Assembly (NCBI RefSeq): GCF_002920635.1
Contig: NZ_PQSR01000006.1
Coordinates: 62,001 to 126,000 of the forward strand
DNA from: Streptomyces sp. Ru72
GTDB lineage: Bacteria; Actinomycetota; Actinomycetes; Streptomycetales; Streptomycetaceae
DNA length: 64,000 nt
Reading direction: 5' to 3'
In this document: in pieces, positions 32,873 through 42,385 of the stretch
How the letters are laid out: the number at the start of each line of letters is the position of its first letter
How positions within the stretch are numbered: the first letter of the stretch is position 1
Translations under genes and position numbers: made by a program
The notes under the pieces: generated by a model
The model's database searches: none
The model's input: the letters and a program-made list of their open reading frames with translations, nothing else
Told to the model about the DNA's origin: nothing

Positions 32873-32902
32873 GCCAGGAACTGTACGAGCGTCTTAAACG
32901 CA

Positions 32903-32944
32903 TGTCTAGTACGGCTGTATAAATCGCTTGTCTAGGACGGTTGT
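32903..32944. promoter_or_regulatory. candidate TetR operator repeats
   Basis: Two 16-bp direct repeats (32903-32918 and 32929-32944; 14 of 16 positions alike, core TGTCTAGKACGGYTGT) lie midway between the divergent MFS and TetR genes. They overlap a TATAAA sequence and are the likely binding sites of the TetR protein. Confidence 0.55.
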
Positions 32945-32969
32945 CTGCATCGCGGTAGGGTCGGTGGGC

Positions 32970-33560
32970 ATGGGACATCGTGAGGATCTGCTCGAGGGCG
33001 CCAAGCGCTGCCTTCTTCAGAAGGGCTTCCTGCGCACGACGGCGCGCGACATCGTCAAGGAGTCCGGGACCAACCTGGCGTCGATCGGCTACCACTACGG
33101 ATCGAAGGACGCGCTGTTGGTGGAGGCATATGTCTCGCTGATCCAGGGGACAGGGCACCGGTTCGACCCCGGCGGGGAGGCGCAGCAGGCGATGTCCGAG
33201 CCCCCCGGGTCGTTGGAGCGCTTCCACAAGGTCTGGGCGAACATCATCCGCGCGCTGCCCGAGTCACGAGCCATCTTCCTGCTGAGCTTCGAGCTGATCC
33301 TCCAGGGCGACCGGCTTCCCGAGGTGCGCAGGCTGATGATCGAGGCGGAGGGACAGGGCCGCTCCGGGCTCCTGCCGCTGTTCAGCGACATCCCGGAAGC
33401 GGATCTCGACAAGGAGACGGTCGAAACCGAGGGCCGCTTCTACCAGACCCTTCTCCAAGGGCTCATGGTGCAGTGGCTCTTCAACCCGGAGACGGCGACC
33501 GACGCCGACCAGCTCACCGAGGGGCTGCGCCGCGTCATCGCGGGGGCCGCGCAGAGCTGA
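32970..33560 (+). CDS. TetR-family transcriptional regulator
   Basis: A 196-residue repressor. The N-terminal helix-turn-helix is LLEGAKRCLLQKGFLRTTARDIVKESGTNLASIGYHYGSKDALL, a typical TetR_N domain. The C-terminal part (residues about 80-190) is the ligand-binding and dimer domain. ATG 32970 is chosen; TAGGGT at 32956-32961 lies eight bases upstream, so a leaderless transcript is possible. By position it regulates itself and the divergent DHA2 exporter. Confidence 0.9.
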   Translation: MGHREDLLEGAKRCLLQKGFLRTTARDIVKESGTNLASIGYHYGSKDALLVEAYVSLIQGTGHRFDPGGEAQQAMSEPPGSLERFHKVWANIIRALPESRAIFLLSFELILQGDRLPEVRRLMIEAEGQGRSGLLPLFSDIPEADLDKETVETEGRFYQTLLQGLMVQWLFNPETATDADQLTEGLRRVIAGAAQS

Positions 33561-33568
33561 CGCGTCCG

Positions 33569-34594
33569 TCAGCGGGAGGTCAGGACCATCCGGAAGCGGG
33601 CGGCGCCGGACAGCATCTTCTGGTACGCCTCGCCCGCCTGGTCCAGGGGTACGGTCTCGACCACCGGGCGGATCCCGTGCAGGGCACTGAACGCCATCGT
33701 GTCCTGCACGTCCTGCGCGGTGCCCGACGGGTGCCCGCGGACGACCCTGCCGCCCATGATCAGCTGGACCGGGGTGATCCCCATGGGATCGGGAGACGCG
33801 CCGATGACGACCAGCTCGCCGCGGTGCGACAGCCCGTCCACGGTCGCCGTGATGGCCTCGGCGTTGCCGGCGGTGGCAAGGACGACCTTGGCGCCGCCGA
33901 GGGACTGCAACGCGTCCGCGACAGAGGTGTCCGCCGTGCTGTCGACGTAGTGATGGGCGCCGAGTCGCTTGGCGAGGTCGGCCTTCTCGGCCCCGCGCGC
34001 GATCGCCACCGTCTCGAAGCCCATGGCGGCCGCGTACTGCACCCCCAGATGGCCGAGCCCGCCGATGCCGAGCACGGCCACCAGGTCGCCCGGCCGGGCG
34101 GAGCTGCGCCGCAGCCCGTGGAAGGTGGTCACCCCCGCGCAGGCCATGGGCCCGGCGTCGGTCGCCGCCAGTGCGTCGGGGATACGGGCCAGGGCGTCGG
34201 CCGGCGCGATCACCGCCTCGGCGAAGCCACCGTCGTACGCCCATCCGGGCACCTTCAGGTTCTGGCACACGACGAAGTCGCCCTGCCGGCACGGCGTGCA
34301 GTGGCCGCAGCTGCCACCGAACCAGCCCACCGCCACCCGGTCGCCCACCTGCCAGCCCCGCTCCCGCACTCCCTCGCCGAGCTCCTCGACGCGCCCGGCG
34401 ATCTCATGCCCGGGCACCACCGGAAAGGTGACCCCCGGCAGCCCGGCGTTCACGAAGAAGGCGTCGCTGTGGCAGATCCCGCACGCCTCCACGGCCACCC
34501 GCACATGGCCGGGACCAGGCTGCGGCACCTCACGCTCGACGACCTCGAACGGACCGCCGGCGGCGGCCACCTGCGCGACTCGATACGTACTCAT
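33569..34594 (-). CDS. zinc-dependent alcohol dehydrogenase
   Basis: A 341-residue medium-chain dehydrogenase. Catalytic zinc ligands are in ACGICHSD and PGHEIAGRVEELG. The structural zinc has four cysteines in SCGHCTPCRQGDFVVC. The cofactor loop is VAVLGIGGLGHLGVQYA. It resembles NAD(P)-dependent alcohol dehydrogenases acting on primary or aromatic alcohols. Its 3' end converges on the TetR gene, leaving 8 bp. A CCCGGGGAGAGC stretch before the ATG supplies a weak ribosome-binding site. Confidence 0.92.
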   Translation of the reverse strand: MSTYRVAQVAAAGGPFEVVEREVPQPGPGHVRVAVEACGICHSDAFFVNAGLPGVTFPVVPGHEIAGRVEELGEGVRERGWQVGDRVAVGWFGGSCGHCTPCRQGDFVVCQNLKVPGWAYDGGFAEAVIAPADALARIPDALAATDAGPMACAGVTTFHGLRRSSARPGDLVAVLGIGGLGHLGVQYAAAMGFETVAIARGAEKADLAKRLGAHHYVDSTADTSVADALQSLGGAKVVLATAGNAEAITATVDGLSHRGELVVIGASPDPMGITPVQLIMGGRVVRGHPSGTAQDVQDTMAFSALHGIRPVVETVPLDQAGEAYQKMLSGAARFRMVLTSR

Positions 34595-34688
34595 GGGCTC
34601 TCCCCGGGAACGGGTACGGCTGCCCCCGCTACCCAGCAGACCAGTTTCGGCCCGATCCCGCGCGCCGAAGGGCCATGGGGGACACGTC

Positions 34689-35915
34689 CTACAGTCGCGC
34701 GCCCTTCAGCGCCATGTGCAGCAGCAGGCGGTCCTCCCCGTCGTCCAGGTCCAGGCCCGTGAGCTGTTCGACGCGGGAGAGGCGGTAGTACAGGGTCTGG
34801 CGGTGGACGCCCAGTTCGGCGGCCGTGCGGCCCGCCTGGCCCGCGCAGTCCAGGAACACCTCGGCGGTGCGGGCCAGTTCGCGGTGGGCGGGGGTCAGCA
34901 GGGCGCTGACGGCCGGGTCGTGGGCCGCCTGCGGCGGCAGCGACGTCAGCAGGCGGTACGGGCCGATGGCCGACCACTGGGCGATCGGGCCGAGCCGGGG
35001 CTCCGCCAGGACCGCGCGGGCCGCCCCCGCGGCCTCCCGCCAGGCCGCGCCCAGCTCGGCGAGGCCCTGCCGGGAGCCTGCCACCCCGGCCGCGGAGCCC
35101 GTGCCTTGGACTCCCGCCTCCCGCAGCAGCCGGGTGGCCGCCGTCAGCGCCGGGGTCAGCACGTCCGCCGAGCGCAGCCGCACCAGCAGTGCCAGGCTCT
35201 GGCCGGTTGTGCCCCAGGGGACCGTGCACAGCGCGGTCGCCGCCGGGATCGTCCGGGCCGACGGCGCGTCGTCCGGGTCGGCCGAGGGCCAGGGCGCGAC
35301 ACAGACCACCGTGTGCAGGCCCTCGCCGCGCGCGCCCAGCGCCGTCCGCAGTTCGGCCACCGCCATGTCCTGCGGCCAGCCGCGCTCCGCGGTCAGCACC
35401 GCGCGCAGCTCACGCGTCACCTCCGCGCCCGCCTGCGCCTCCTCCGCGAGCAGGTCGCCGATCCGCGCCGCGATCTCCATCGCGGCCGACAACTGCGCCT
35501 CGGACGGGCCCGGCTCGTCGGCCAGCAGCCACACATAGCCGAGGACGACACCCCGATGGCGTACCGGCAGGCAGATCCTTCCCCGGTACACGCCGGCCTC
35601 CGGAGTGGGCGGAATCCGCACCGGCCCGGTGGCGCGGGCGATGCCGAAGCCCTCGAACCACTTCCGCACCGCCGCCGTGGAGCGGCGCGTGAGGATCGAG
35701 CGGGTGCGCACGGGGTCGAGGGACGCCTCGTCGAAGTCGCCCTCGCTGTCGTACGCGGCGAAGGCGATCAGTTCGAAGTCCCGGTTCTCCAGCGTCGCCG
35801 GAGCGCCGAGCAGCGCGGAGATCTCGTCGACGAGCTCCTGGTACTCGCCGCGCCCCGCCTTGAAAACGTCCGCCACACGGGCATTCTCCCGCATTTTCCC
35901 ATCCCGCTCATACAT
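34689..35915 (-). CDS. PucR-family regulator, probable regulator of proline catabolism
   Basis: A 408-residue protein. The N-terminal and middle region is GAF-like ([22 protein letters not shown]..., [23 protein letters not shown]). The C-terminus carries the PucR helix-turn-helix [39 protein letters not shown]. It is transcribed divergently from proline dehydrogenase. In Bacillus the PucR-family PutR activates proline catabolism, so I infer the same role here. Starts at 35915 and 35894 are both possible and neither has a clear ribosome-binding site. A GACAGCTGTC palindrome lies in the shared intergenic region. Confidence 0.82.
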   Translation of the reverse strand: MYERDGKMRENARVADVFKAGRGEYQELVDEISALLGAPATLENRDFELIAFAAYDSEGDFDEASLDPVRTRSILTRRSTAAVRKWFEGFGIARATGPVRIPPTPEAGVYRGRICLPVRHRGVVLGYVWLLADEPGPSEAQLSAAMEIAARIGDLLAEEAQAGAEVTRELRAVLTAERGWPQDMAVAELRTALGARGEGLHTVVCVAPWPSADPDDAPSARTIPAATALCTVPWGTTGQSLALLVRLRSADVLTPALTAATRLLREAGVQGTGSAAGVAGSRQGLAELGAAWREAAGAARAVLAEPRLGPIAQWSAIGPYRLLTSLPPQAAHDPAVSALLTPAHRELARTAEVFLDCAGQAGRTAAELGVHRQTLYYRLSRVEQLTGLDLDDGEDRLLLHMALKGARL

Positions 35916-35943
35916 CTGTCTGAGATCCAGGGCACGGATGCGT

Positions 35944-35953
35944 GACAGCTGTC
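35944..35953. promoter_or_regulatory. candidate operator between PucR and proline dehydrogenase genes
   Basis: GACAGCTGTC is a perfect 10-bp palindrome 28 bp from the PucR start. A TAGGTT hexamer at 35979-35984 could be the -10 of the proline dehydrogenase promoter. Confidence 0.4.
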
Positions 35954-36055
35954 GATGGCCGACGATCGAAGGGATCCTTAGGTTTCACGGTGGTTCTCCG
36001 TGCCGTACCCGAATGGTCGGGTCGCGGCCTCTTGCCCGTTCTGTGGAGGTGCCCC

Positions 36056-37036
36056 GTGCTGGGTCCCGTGATTCTCGCCGCGTCGCGCAGCGACCGGATG
36101 CGACGCCTGATCTCGGCGGCCCCGGTGACCAAGCAGGTCGTCGACCGCTTCATCCCCGGCGAGACGGTCGACGACATCGTGCCGGTCGTCCAGGACCTCA
36201 CCGGCAAGGGGCTGGAGCTGACGATGGACGTCGTCGGCGAGGACATCACGACTCCCGAGCAGGCCGCGGCCGCGCGCGACGCCTACCTGGAGCTGATCGA
36301 CCGGCTGGAGCCCCTGGAGCTGGGCACCCGCGCCGAGATGTCGGTGAAGCTGTCGATGTTCGGCCAGTCCCTCCCGTCGCCCACCACCGCCCTCAACCGA
36401 GGGCCCTCCGGGCCCGCCCCTACATTTCCGGACGGCCACGAGCTGGCCCTGAAGAACGTCCGGCCGGTCGTCGAGGCGGCCGCCGCGATCGGCACGACGG
36501 TCACGCTGGACGCGGAGGACCACACCACCCTCGACTCGATGTTCGCCATCCACGAGGAGCTGCGGAAGGACTTCCCGCAGACGGGTTGCGTCATCCAGGC
36601 GTACCTTTTCCGAACCGAGGCCGACGCCCGCCGCCTCGCCGCGAGCGGCAGCCGCGTGCGTATCGTGAAGGGGGCGTACAAGGAGCCCGCGTCGGTCGCG
36701 TACCAGAACAAGCACGAGATCGACAAGGCGTACGTCCGCGTCCTGAGGACCCTCATGGAGGGTGAGGGATACCCGATGATCGGATCCCACGACCCGCGCC
36801 TGATCTCCATCGCCCAGGAACTCGCCCACCGCGCCGGGCGCAAGACGGACGAGTACGAGTTCCAGATGCTGTACGGCATCCGCAGCGAGGAGCACCTGCG
36901 CCTGGCTGCCGAGGGCCACCGCATGCGCGTCTACACGGCGTACGGCACCGACTGGTACGGCTACTTCATGAGGCGCCTGGCGGAGAAGCCGGCGAACCTG
37001 CGCTTCTTCCTTCGGAGCATGGTCACACATGGCTGA
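36056..37036 (+). CDS. proline dehydrogenase (with in-frame insertion and altered 3' end)
   Basis: A 326-residue monofunctional PRODH, an FAD enzyme oxidising proline to pyrroline-5-carboxylate at the membrane. Motifs in order: AEMSVKLSMFG, TLDAEDHTTLDSM, IQAYLFRTEADA, RIVKGAYKEPASV, IGSHDPRLI, EYEFQMLYGIR and the C-terminal RVYTAYGTDWYGYFMRRLAEKP. GTG 36056 follows TGGAGGT. Relatives I remember are about 308 residues; this one carries about 18 extra residues (108-125, SPTTALNRGPSGPAPTFP) after MFGQSLP. The last codons differ from the family ending, which is instead found in a second partial copy at 37101-37169. Whether the enzyme is active is uncertain. Confidence 0.88.
   Translation: MLGPVILAASRSDRMRRLISAAPVTKQVVDRFIPGETVDDIVPVVQDLTGKGLELTMDVVGEDITTPEQAAAARDAYLELIDRLEPLELGTRAEMSVKLSMFGQSLPSPTTALNRGPSGPAPTFPDGHELALKNVRPVVEAAAAIGTTVTLDAEDHTTLDSMFAIHEELRKDFPQTGCVIQAYLFRTEADARRLAASGSRVRIVKGAYKEPASVAYQNKHEIDKAYVRVLRTLMEGEGYPMIGSHDPRLISIAQELAHRAGRKTDEYEFQMLYGIRSEEHLRLAAEGHRMRVYTAYGTDWYGYFMRRLAEKPANLRFFLRSMVTHG
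36377..36430 (+). repeat. 54-bp in-frame insertion in proline dehydrogenase
   Basis: About 54 bases that I do not expect from related genes. They include two GGGCCC palindromes three bases apart. They keep the frame and add a Pro/Gly/Thr-rich loop. Confidence 0.45.
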
Positions 37037-37169
37037 GGAGACAGGGCTGTGCCGCGTCTTCGGCCGGGGGTCCGGGGGTCGTCCCCCGGGAAGACACAGC
37101 ATGAGGCGCCTGGCGGAGAAACCGGCGAACCTGCGCTTCTTCGTCCGCTCGATGGTCAGCAAGGGCTGA
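36968..37169 (+). repeat. partial duplication of the proline dehydrogenase 3' end around a 64-bp hairpin insert
   Basis: The 69 bases at 36968-37036 (MRRLAEKPANLRFFLRSMVTHG, stop) recur at 37101-37169 (MRRLAEKPANLRFFVRSMVSKG, stop). The first 43 bases differ at one site; the rest differ at many. The copies are separated by 37037-37100, a GC-rich insert holding CGGGGG-TCGT-CCCCCG and outer GTCTTC/GAAGAC arms. The second copy encodes the ending expected for the family. Confidence 0.8.
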
Positions 37170-37218
37170 GCCCGCACCCCGCTCGCAACACCGCTCACAT
37201 CAAGGAGTTCCGGAACCC

Positions 37219-38850
<1,632 letters not shown>

Positions 38851-38866
38851 CGTCCGCGACGGCCGG

Positions 38867-38900
38867 AACGGGCCGGGTCCCTGTGCGGACCCGGCCCGTT
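38867..38900 (+). terminator. pruA terminator
   Basis: A perfect 14-bp stem (AACGGGCCGGGTCC with its complement) around a CTGTGC loop, 16 bp after the stop. Confidence 0.85.
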
Positions 38901-38928
38901 CGCGTGCGTCCCGGGGCAGACTGATCGC

Positions 38929-39783
38929 ATGATCGATGAGCGGACGGTGACCGCCGACGACGGCGTACACCTGTGGGCGGCACGGTCGGGCCGGGGCGAT
39001 CCGCTGATCCTGTGCCACGGTGGGCCCGGCCTGTGGGACATGTTCGAGGACGTGGCGGAACTGCTCGCGGACCGGTCCACGGTGGTCCGCTGGGACCAGC
39101 GCGGCTGCGGGCGGTCGCAGCGGTGCGCCGGACCCTGGACGAGTGCCCGCTTCGTGGCCGATCTCGACGCCGTACGAGGGCGGTTCGGCCTCGACCGCAT
39201 GGCACTGCTCGGCCATTCCTGGGGCGCGCAACTGGCGTTGAGCTACGCGCTCGCGCGTCCGGAGAGGGTGAGCGCGCTGATCTATGTCTCCGGTACGGGC
39301 ATCGACTCGGACGACACCTGGCACCCCGCGTACCGGGAGAACTTCCTCGCCAGGCTTGGTGAGCGGCCCGAACGCCTGAACCGCTGGCGGGAGTTGACCG
39401 ACCGCGCCGAGCGCACCGGTGAGGAGGACCGGGAGCGGGCCGTCCTGCAGTGGTCGATCGAGTTCGAGGACCGCGAGCGGGCCCCGGAGCACGCCGGACG
39501 CATGGCCGATCCCTGGTTCGGCGTCAACGACGAGTGCAACAGGGCCCTCAACGAGGAGCGGAAGCGCATCTGGGGCACCCCGGAGCTGAACGCCGCCTGC
39601 CGCACCCTCGACGTGCCCGTGCTGATCGTCGACGGCGGACGGGACATCCGGCCGCGTTCGGCGGTCGACTCCCTGGAACGGGCGCTGCCGATGGTGCGGC
39701 GGGTGGTCCTGTCCGCTGCCGGGCACATGCCGTGGACAGAGGACCCGCAGGGGTTCCGCCGGGCGGTCGCGGGCGTGCTGTGA
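38929..39783 (+). CDS. alpha/beta hydrolase, proline iminopeptidase (S33)-like
   Basis: A 284-residue alpha/beta hydrolase. The oxyanion motif HGGPGLWD, the DQRGCGRSQR signature and the nucleophile GHSWGAQ are the set seen in S33 prolyl aminopeptidases. The acid and base are likely in DGGRDIRP and AAGHMPW. It may release N-terminal proline from peptides, which would feed the adjacent proline catabolic genes; that link is an inference from position. CAGACT at 38917-38922 sits six bases before the ATG, and no ribosome-binding site is visible, so the mRNA is probably leaderless. Confidence 0.82.
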   Translation: MIDERTVTADDGVHLWAARSGRGDPLILCHGGPGLWDMFEDVAELLADRSTVVRWDQRGCGRSQRCAGPWTSARFVADLDAVRGRFGLDRMALLGHSWGAQLALSYALARPERVSALIYVSGTGIDSDDTWHPAYRENFLARLGERPERLNRWRELTDRAERTGEEDRERAVLQWSIEFEDRERAPEHAGRMADPWFGVNDECNRALNEERKRIWGTPELNAACRTLDVPVLIVDGGRDIRPRSAVDSLERALPMVRRVVLSAAGHMPWTEDPQGFRRAVAGVL

Positions 39784-39886
39784 CCCGGCCGGGGCCCGGC
39801 GGGAGGTCGGCGCTGACACGGTCCGCGTACAGGCGGCAGGTGGCGTCGGGCGGGGAGAACGCGACGGAGCGAGCGATACTGATCAC

Positions 39887-40426
39887 GTGACAGTCGCAGT
39901 CCGCACCGCCCATACCGCCGACCTCGACCCCGCCGAGCTCCGGGCCGTGCGCGCGCTGCTCGACGCCGCGTTCGACGGGGACTACGACGATGACGACTGG
40001 GAGCACGCGCTCGGCGGGATGCACGTGCTCGTCAGCGACGAGCAGGGGCTCGCCGCGCACGGGTCCGTCATCCAGCGGCGCGCCCGGTATCGCAAGCGCT
40101 GGCTGCGCGTCGGGTACGTCGAGGGCGTGGGCGTCCGCGCCGACGTGCGGCGCCAGGGGCTCGGCGGGCGTGTCATGGCCGAGATCGAGCGGATCGTCGA
40201 CCGCGCCTACGACCTCGGCGCGCTCTCCGCCAGCGACGACGGCGCCCCCCTCTACGCCGCCCGCGGCTGGCGCCTGTGGCGTGGCCGTCTCGGCGGCCTC
40301 GGCCCCCGCGGTGTCGTCCGCCTGCGCGACGACGAGGACTGCACCTATGTACGCCCCGCCGCCGCGGGCGACCTCGACTTCAAGCGCAAGCTGGTCTTCG
40401 ACTGGCGCGATGGGGACGTCCTCTGA
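39887..40426 (+). CDS. aminoglycoside 2'-N-acetyltransferase-like GNAT
   Basis: A 179-residue GNAT protein closely patterned on AAC(2')-I enzymes such as mycobacterial AAC(2')-Ic. Shared segments are DWEHALGGMHVLV, VIQRRARYR, GYVEGVGVRADVRRQGLG (acetyl-CoA loop), YDLGALSASDD, LYAARGWRLWRG and the C-terminal DWRDGDVL. It could acetylate aminoglycosides at the 2' amine or have a housekeeping substrate, as suggested for the mycobacterial enzyme. GATACT at 39875-39880 lies six bases before the GTG, consistent with a leaderless transcript. Confidence 0.85.
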   Translation: MTVAVRTAHTADLDPAELRAVRALLDAAFDGDYDDDDWEHALGGMHVLVSDEQGLAAHGSVIQRRARYRKRWLRVGYVEGVGVRADVRRQGLGGRVMAEIERIVDRAYDLGALSASDDGAPLYAARGWRLWRGRLGGLGPRGVVRLRDDEDCTYVRPAAAGDLDFKRKLVFDWRDGDVL

Positions 40427-40683
40427 CCGTCGGCGACGGTTTCCGCAGGTCGCGCTCGTACGGCCCGCTGCGCCGTCTCAGATAGTAGGAAGTCCGAGTA
40501 ATTGTGGAGACAGACGCCCGGTCCTCACTTACTTTTGTAGAAGCCGAACGTCTCGCTCGATCAAGCGAATGGCGGTCGTGAGCCGGGCCCCGTGCAGGCA
40601 ACCCCTGCGGCACCGCTCCCCGCCTCGCCGGCGTCTCGTAACCCCCTTTCCGCACTCCCGGATGTCGAAGGAGTCGATTTCCC

Positions 40684-40815
40684 ATGGCCGAGACGACCGC
40701 CCGCCGCCGAGTCCGTCACGTTTCCCGTACGAGCGAGTCCGACCGCAAGAACGCCGCCGCGGCGCTCCAGCGCGCCCTCGACCGCAGGGACAACGGCGGC
40801 GCGACCGGCCACTGA
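40684..40815 (+). CDS. small conserved Arg-rich protein (43 aa)
   Basis: A 43-residue protein: MAETTARRRVRHVSRTSESD, RKNAAAALQRALDRRDNGG, then ATGH and a stop. AAGGAG at 40668-40673 is a good ribosome-binding site ten bases away. I recall near-identical small proteins in other Streptomyces at the same place upstream of leuB. There is no membrane segment and no domain. The 257-bp gap before it (40427-40683) contains only a short hairpin (TCGCT/AGCGA near 40553-40568). Confidence 0.75.
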   Translation: MAETTARRRVRHVSRTSESDRKNAAAALQRALDRRDNGGATGH

Positions 40816-40903
40816 GCCGCGCCCCGCACCCCAGGCCCTCACTCGTACGGGCCCGCACCCTCACCCGTGAGGCTGCACCCATAAGCCGGGAGCCGCACCC
40901 GCA

Positions 40904-40954
40904 CGAGGTGCGGCGCGGCCGGGCGTCCCGCGCCATCTGCCGCGCCGCACCTCG
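40904..40954 (+). terminator. long hairpin between the 43-aa gene and leuB
   Basis: A perfect 16-bp stem (40904-40919 with 40939-40954) and a 19-base loop. It may terminate the small gene or act in the leuB leader, 87 bp before the leuB ATG. No T tract. Confidence 0.55.
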
Positions 40955-41041
40955 GTGTCGGACCGGTGTTTCGATGCCGGGCCGGTGTCCGTATCGCGGA
41001 CGCCTCGTGTCATTGCGTGGGACAAGGAGTACGGTGCCGTC

Positions 41042-42085
41042 ATGTCTCGCAGCATCAATCTCGCAGTGATTCCCGGTGACGGCATCGGCCAGGAGGTCGT
41101 GGCCCAGGGGCTGAAGGTCCTCTCCGCCGTCCTTCCGCAGGATGTGAAGCTGGAGACCAAGGAGTACGACTTCGGCGCCCGGCGCTACCACGCCACCGGT
41201 GAGACCCTCACCGACGCGGACCTCGAGCAGCTCAAGCAGCACGACGCGATCCTGCTCGGCGCGATCGGCGACCCCTCGGTGCCGTCGGGCGTGCTGGAGC
41301 GCGGCTTCCTGCTCAAGCTCCGCTTCGCCTTCGACCACCACGTCAACCTGCGGCCCTCCAAGCTGCTGCCGGGCGTCGCGACCCCGCTCGCGGGTCAGCC
41401 CGAGATCGACTTCGTCGTGGTCCGCGAGGGCACCGAGGGCCCGTACACGGGCAACGGCGGCACCATCCGCAAGGGCACCCCCCACGAGGTCGCCACCGAG
41501 GTGTCCGTGAACACCGCCTTCGGCGTCGAGCGCGTGGTCCGGGACGCCTTCGCCCGCGCCCAGGCACGCCCGCGCAAGAAGCTGGCCCTGGTCCACAAGA
41601 ACAACGTGCTCACGTTCGCGGGTCACCTGTGGACGAACATCTTCAACAAGGTGGCCGAGGAGTTCCCCGAGGTCACCACCGAGTACATGCACGTCGACGC
41701 GGCGACGATCTACCTCGTCACCCAGCCCGAGCGCTTCGACGTGATCGTCACCGACAACCTCTTCGGCGACATCATCACCGACCTCGCCGCCGCCATCTCC
41801 GGCGGCATCGGGGTCGCCGCCTCCGGCAACATCAACCCGTCCGGCGAGTTCCCGTCGATGTTCGAGCCCGTGCACGGCTCGGCGCCCGACATCGCGGGTC
41901 AGGGCAAGGCCGACCCCTCGGCCACCGTCCTGTCGGTCGCCCTCCTGCTGCGTCACCTCGGCTACGAGGCCGAGGCCGCCCGCATCGAGGGGGCCGTCTC
42001 GGCCGACCTCGCGGAGCGCGTGGGCAAGCCCGCCCGCACGACCGACGAGATCGGCGACGCGCTCGCCGTACGAGTAGCCGGCTGA
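41042..42085 (+). CDS. leuB: 3-isopropylmalate dehydrogenase
   Basis: A 347-residue NAD+-dependent decarboxylating dehydrogenase of leucine synthesis, also able to serve the citramalate route. Motifs are [13 protein letters not shown] at the N-terminus, the substrate region [15 protein letters not shown], and [18 protein letters not shown] with the NAD-binding [20 protein letters not shown]. It is of the actinobacterial LeuB type, about 345 residues. ATG 41042 is chosen; the AAGGAG at 41024-41029 is rather distant (12 bases). leuA and leuCD are not in this window. Confidence 0.95.
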   Translation: MSRSINLAVIPGDGIGQEVVAQGLKVLSAVLPQDVKLETKEYDFGARRYHATGETLTDADLEQLKQHDAILLGAIGDPSVPSGVLERGFLLKLRFAFDHHVNLRPSKLLPGVATPLAGQPEIDFVVVREGTEGPYTGNGGTIRKGTPHEVATEVSVNTAFGVERVVRDAFARAQARPRKKLALVHKNNVLTFAGHLWTNIFNKVAEEFPEVTTEYMHVDAATIYLVTQPERFDVIVTDNLFGDIITDLAAAISGGIGVAASGNINPSGEFPSMFEPVHGSAPDIAGQGKADPSATVLSVALLLRHLGYEAEAARIEGAVSADLAERVGKPARTTDEIGDALAVRVAG

Positions 42086-42117
42086 CCCGCCGCCCTGCTC
42101 ACACCCCCTGAGTCAAG

Positions 42118-42146
42118 GCCGCCGGGTCGCAACCGCACCCGGCGGC
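42118..42146 (+). terminator. leuB terminator
   Basis: A 10-bp perfect stem (GCCGCCGGGT with complement), extended by AA/TT, around a nine-base loop and followed by TTT. Confidence 0.85.
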
Positions 42147-42219
42147 TTTCCCATGCCCTCGCCGGGTGTCACCATCGACCCACCCCTGTGCTACCCCTGG
42201 GGCCGTATTCACACCGTTT

Positions 42220-42255
42220 CTCCCCCACAGCCCGAAAGGCGTGGGGGTGCCCCCA
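42220..42255. repeat. interspersed hairpin repeat between leuB and ilvE
   Basis: CTCCCCCAC, AGCCCGAAAGGC, GTGGGGGTGCCCCCA. CCCCCAC pairs with GTGGGGG, and the outer TGGGGG/CCCCC pattern resembles the element at 25468-25507. It looks like the intergenic hairpin family scattered through Streptomyces genomes. Confidence 0.5.
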
Positions 42256-42271
42256 TCCCTCACCCGCTTGC

Positions 42272-42277
42272 CATAAT
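42272..42277 (+). promoter_or_regulatory. possible -10 box for ilvE
   Basis: CATAAT, 108 bp before the ilvE start. It is identical to the proposed ilvB -10, but no -35 is evident. The rest of 42150-42385 shows no leader peptide that I can support. Confidence 0.35.
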
Positions 42278-42385
42278 CGAACGCGGAGCCGCGGATGAGG
42301 GAATGCTCGGACGTCCTAGCACCGGCCACTGCCGGTGGGGGAGCGAGCGCGGCCCGTCACGACAACCGGTGAAGGACAACCACAC

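Noticed and set aside
39887..40426. Horizontally acquired resistance cassette for the AAC(2')-like gene
   Set aside because: Base composition and codon use match the neighbours, and there are no flanking mobile sequences. It looks native.
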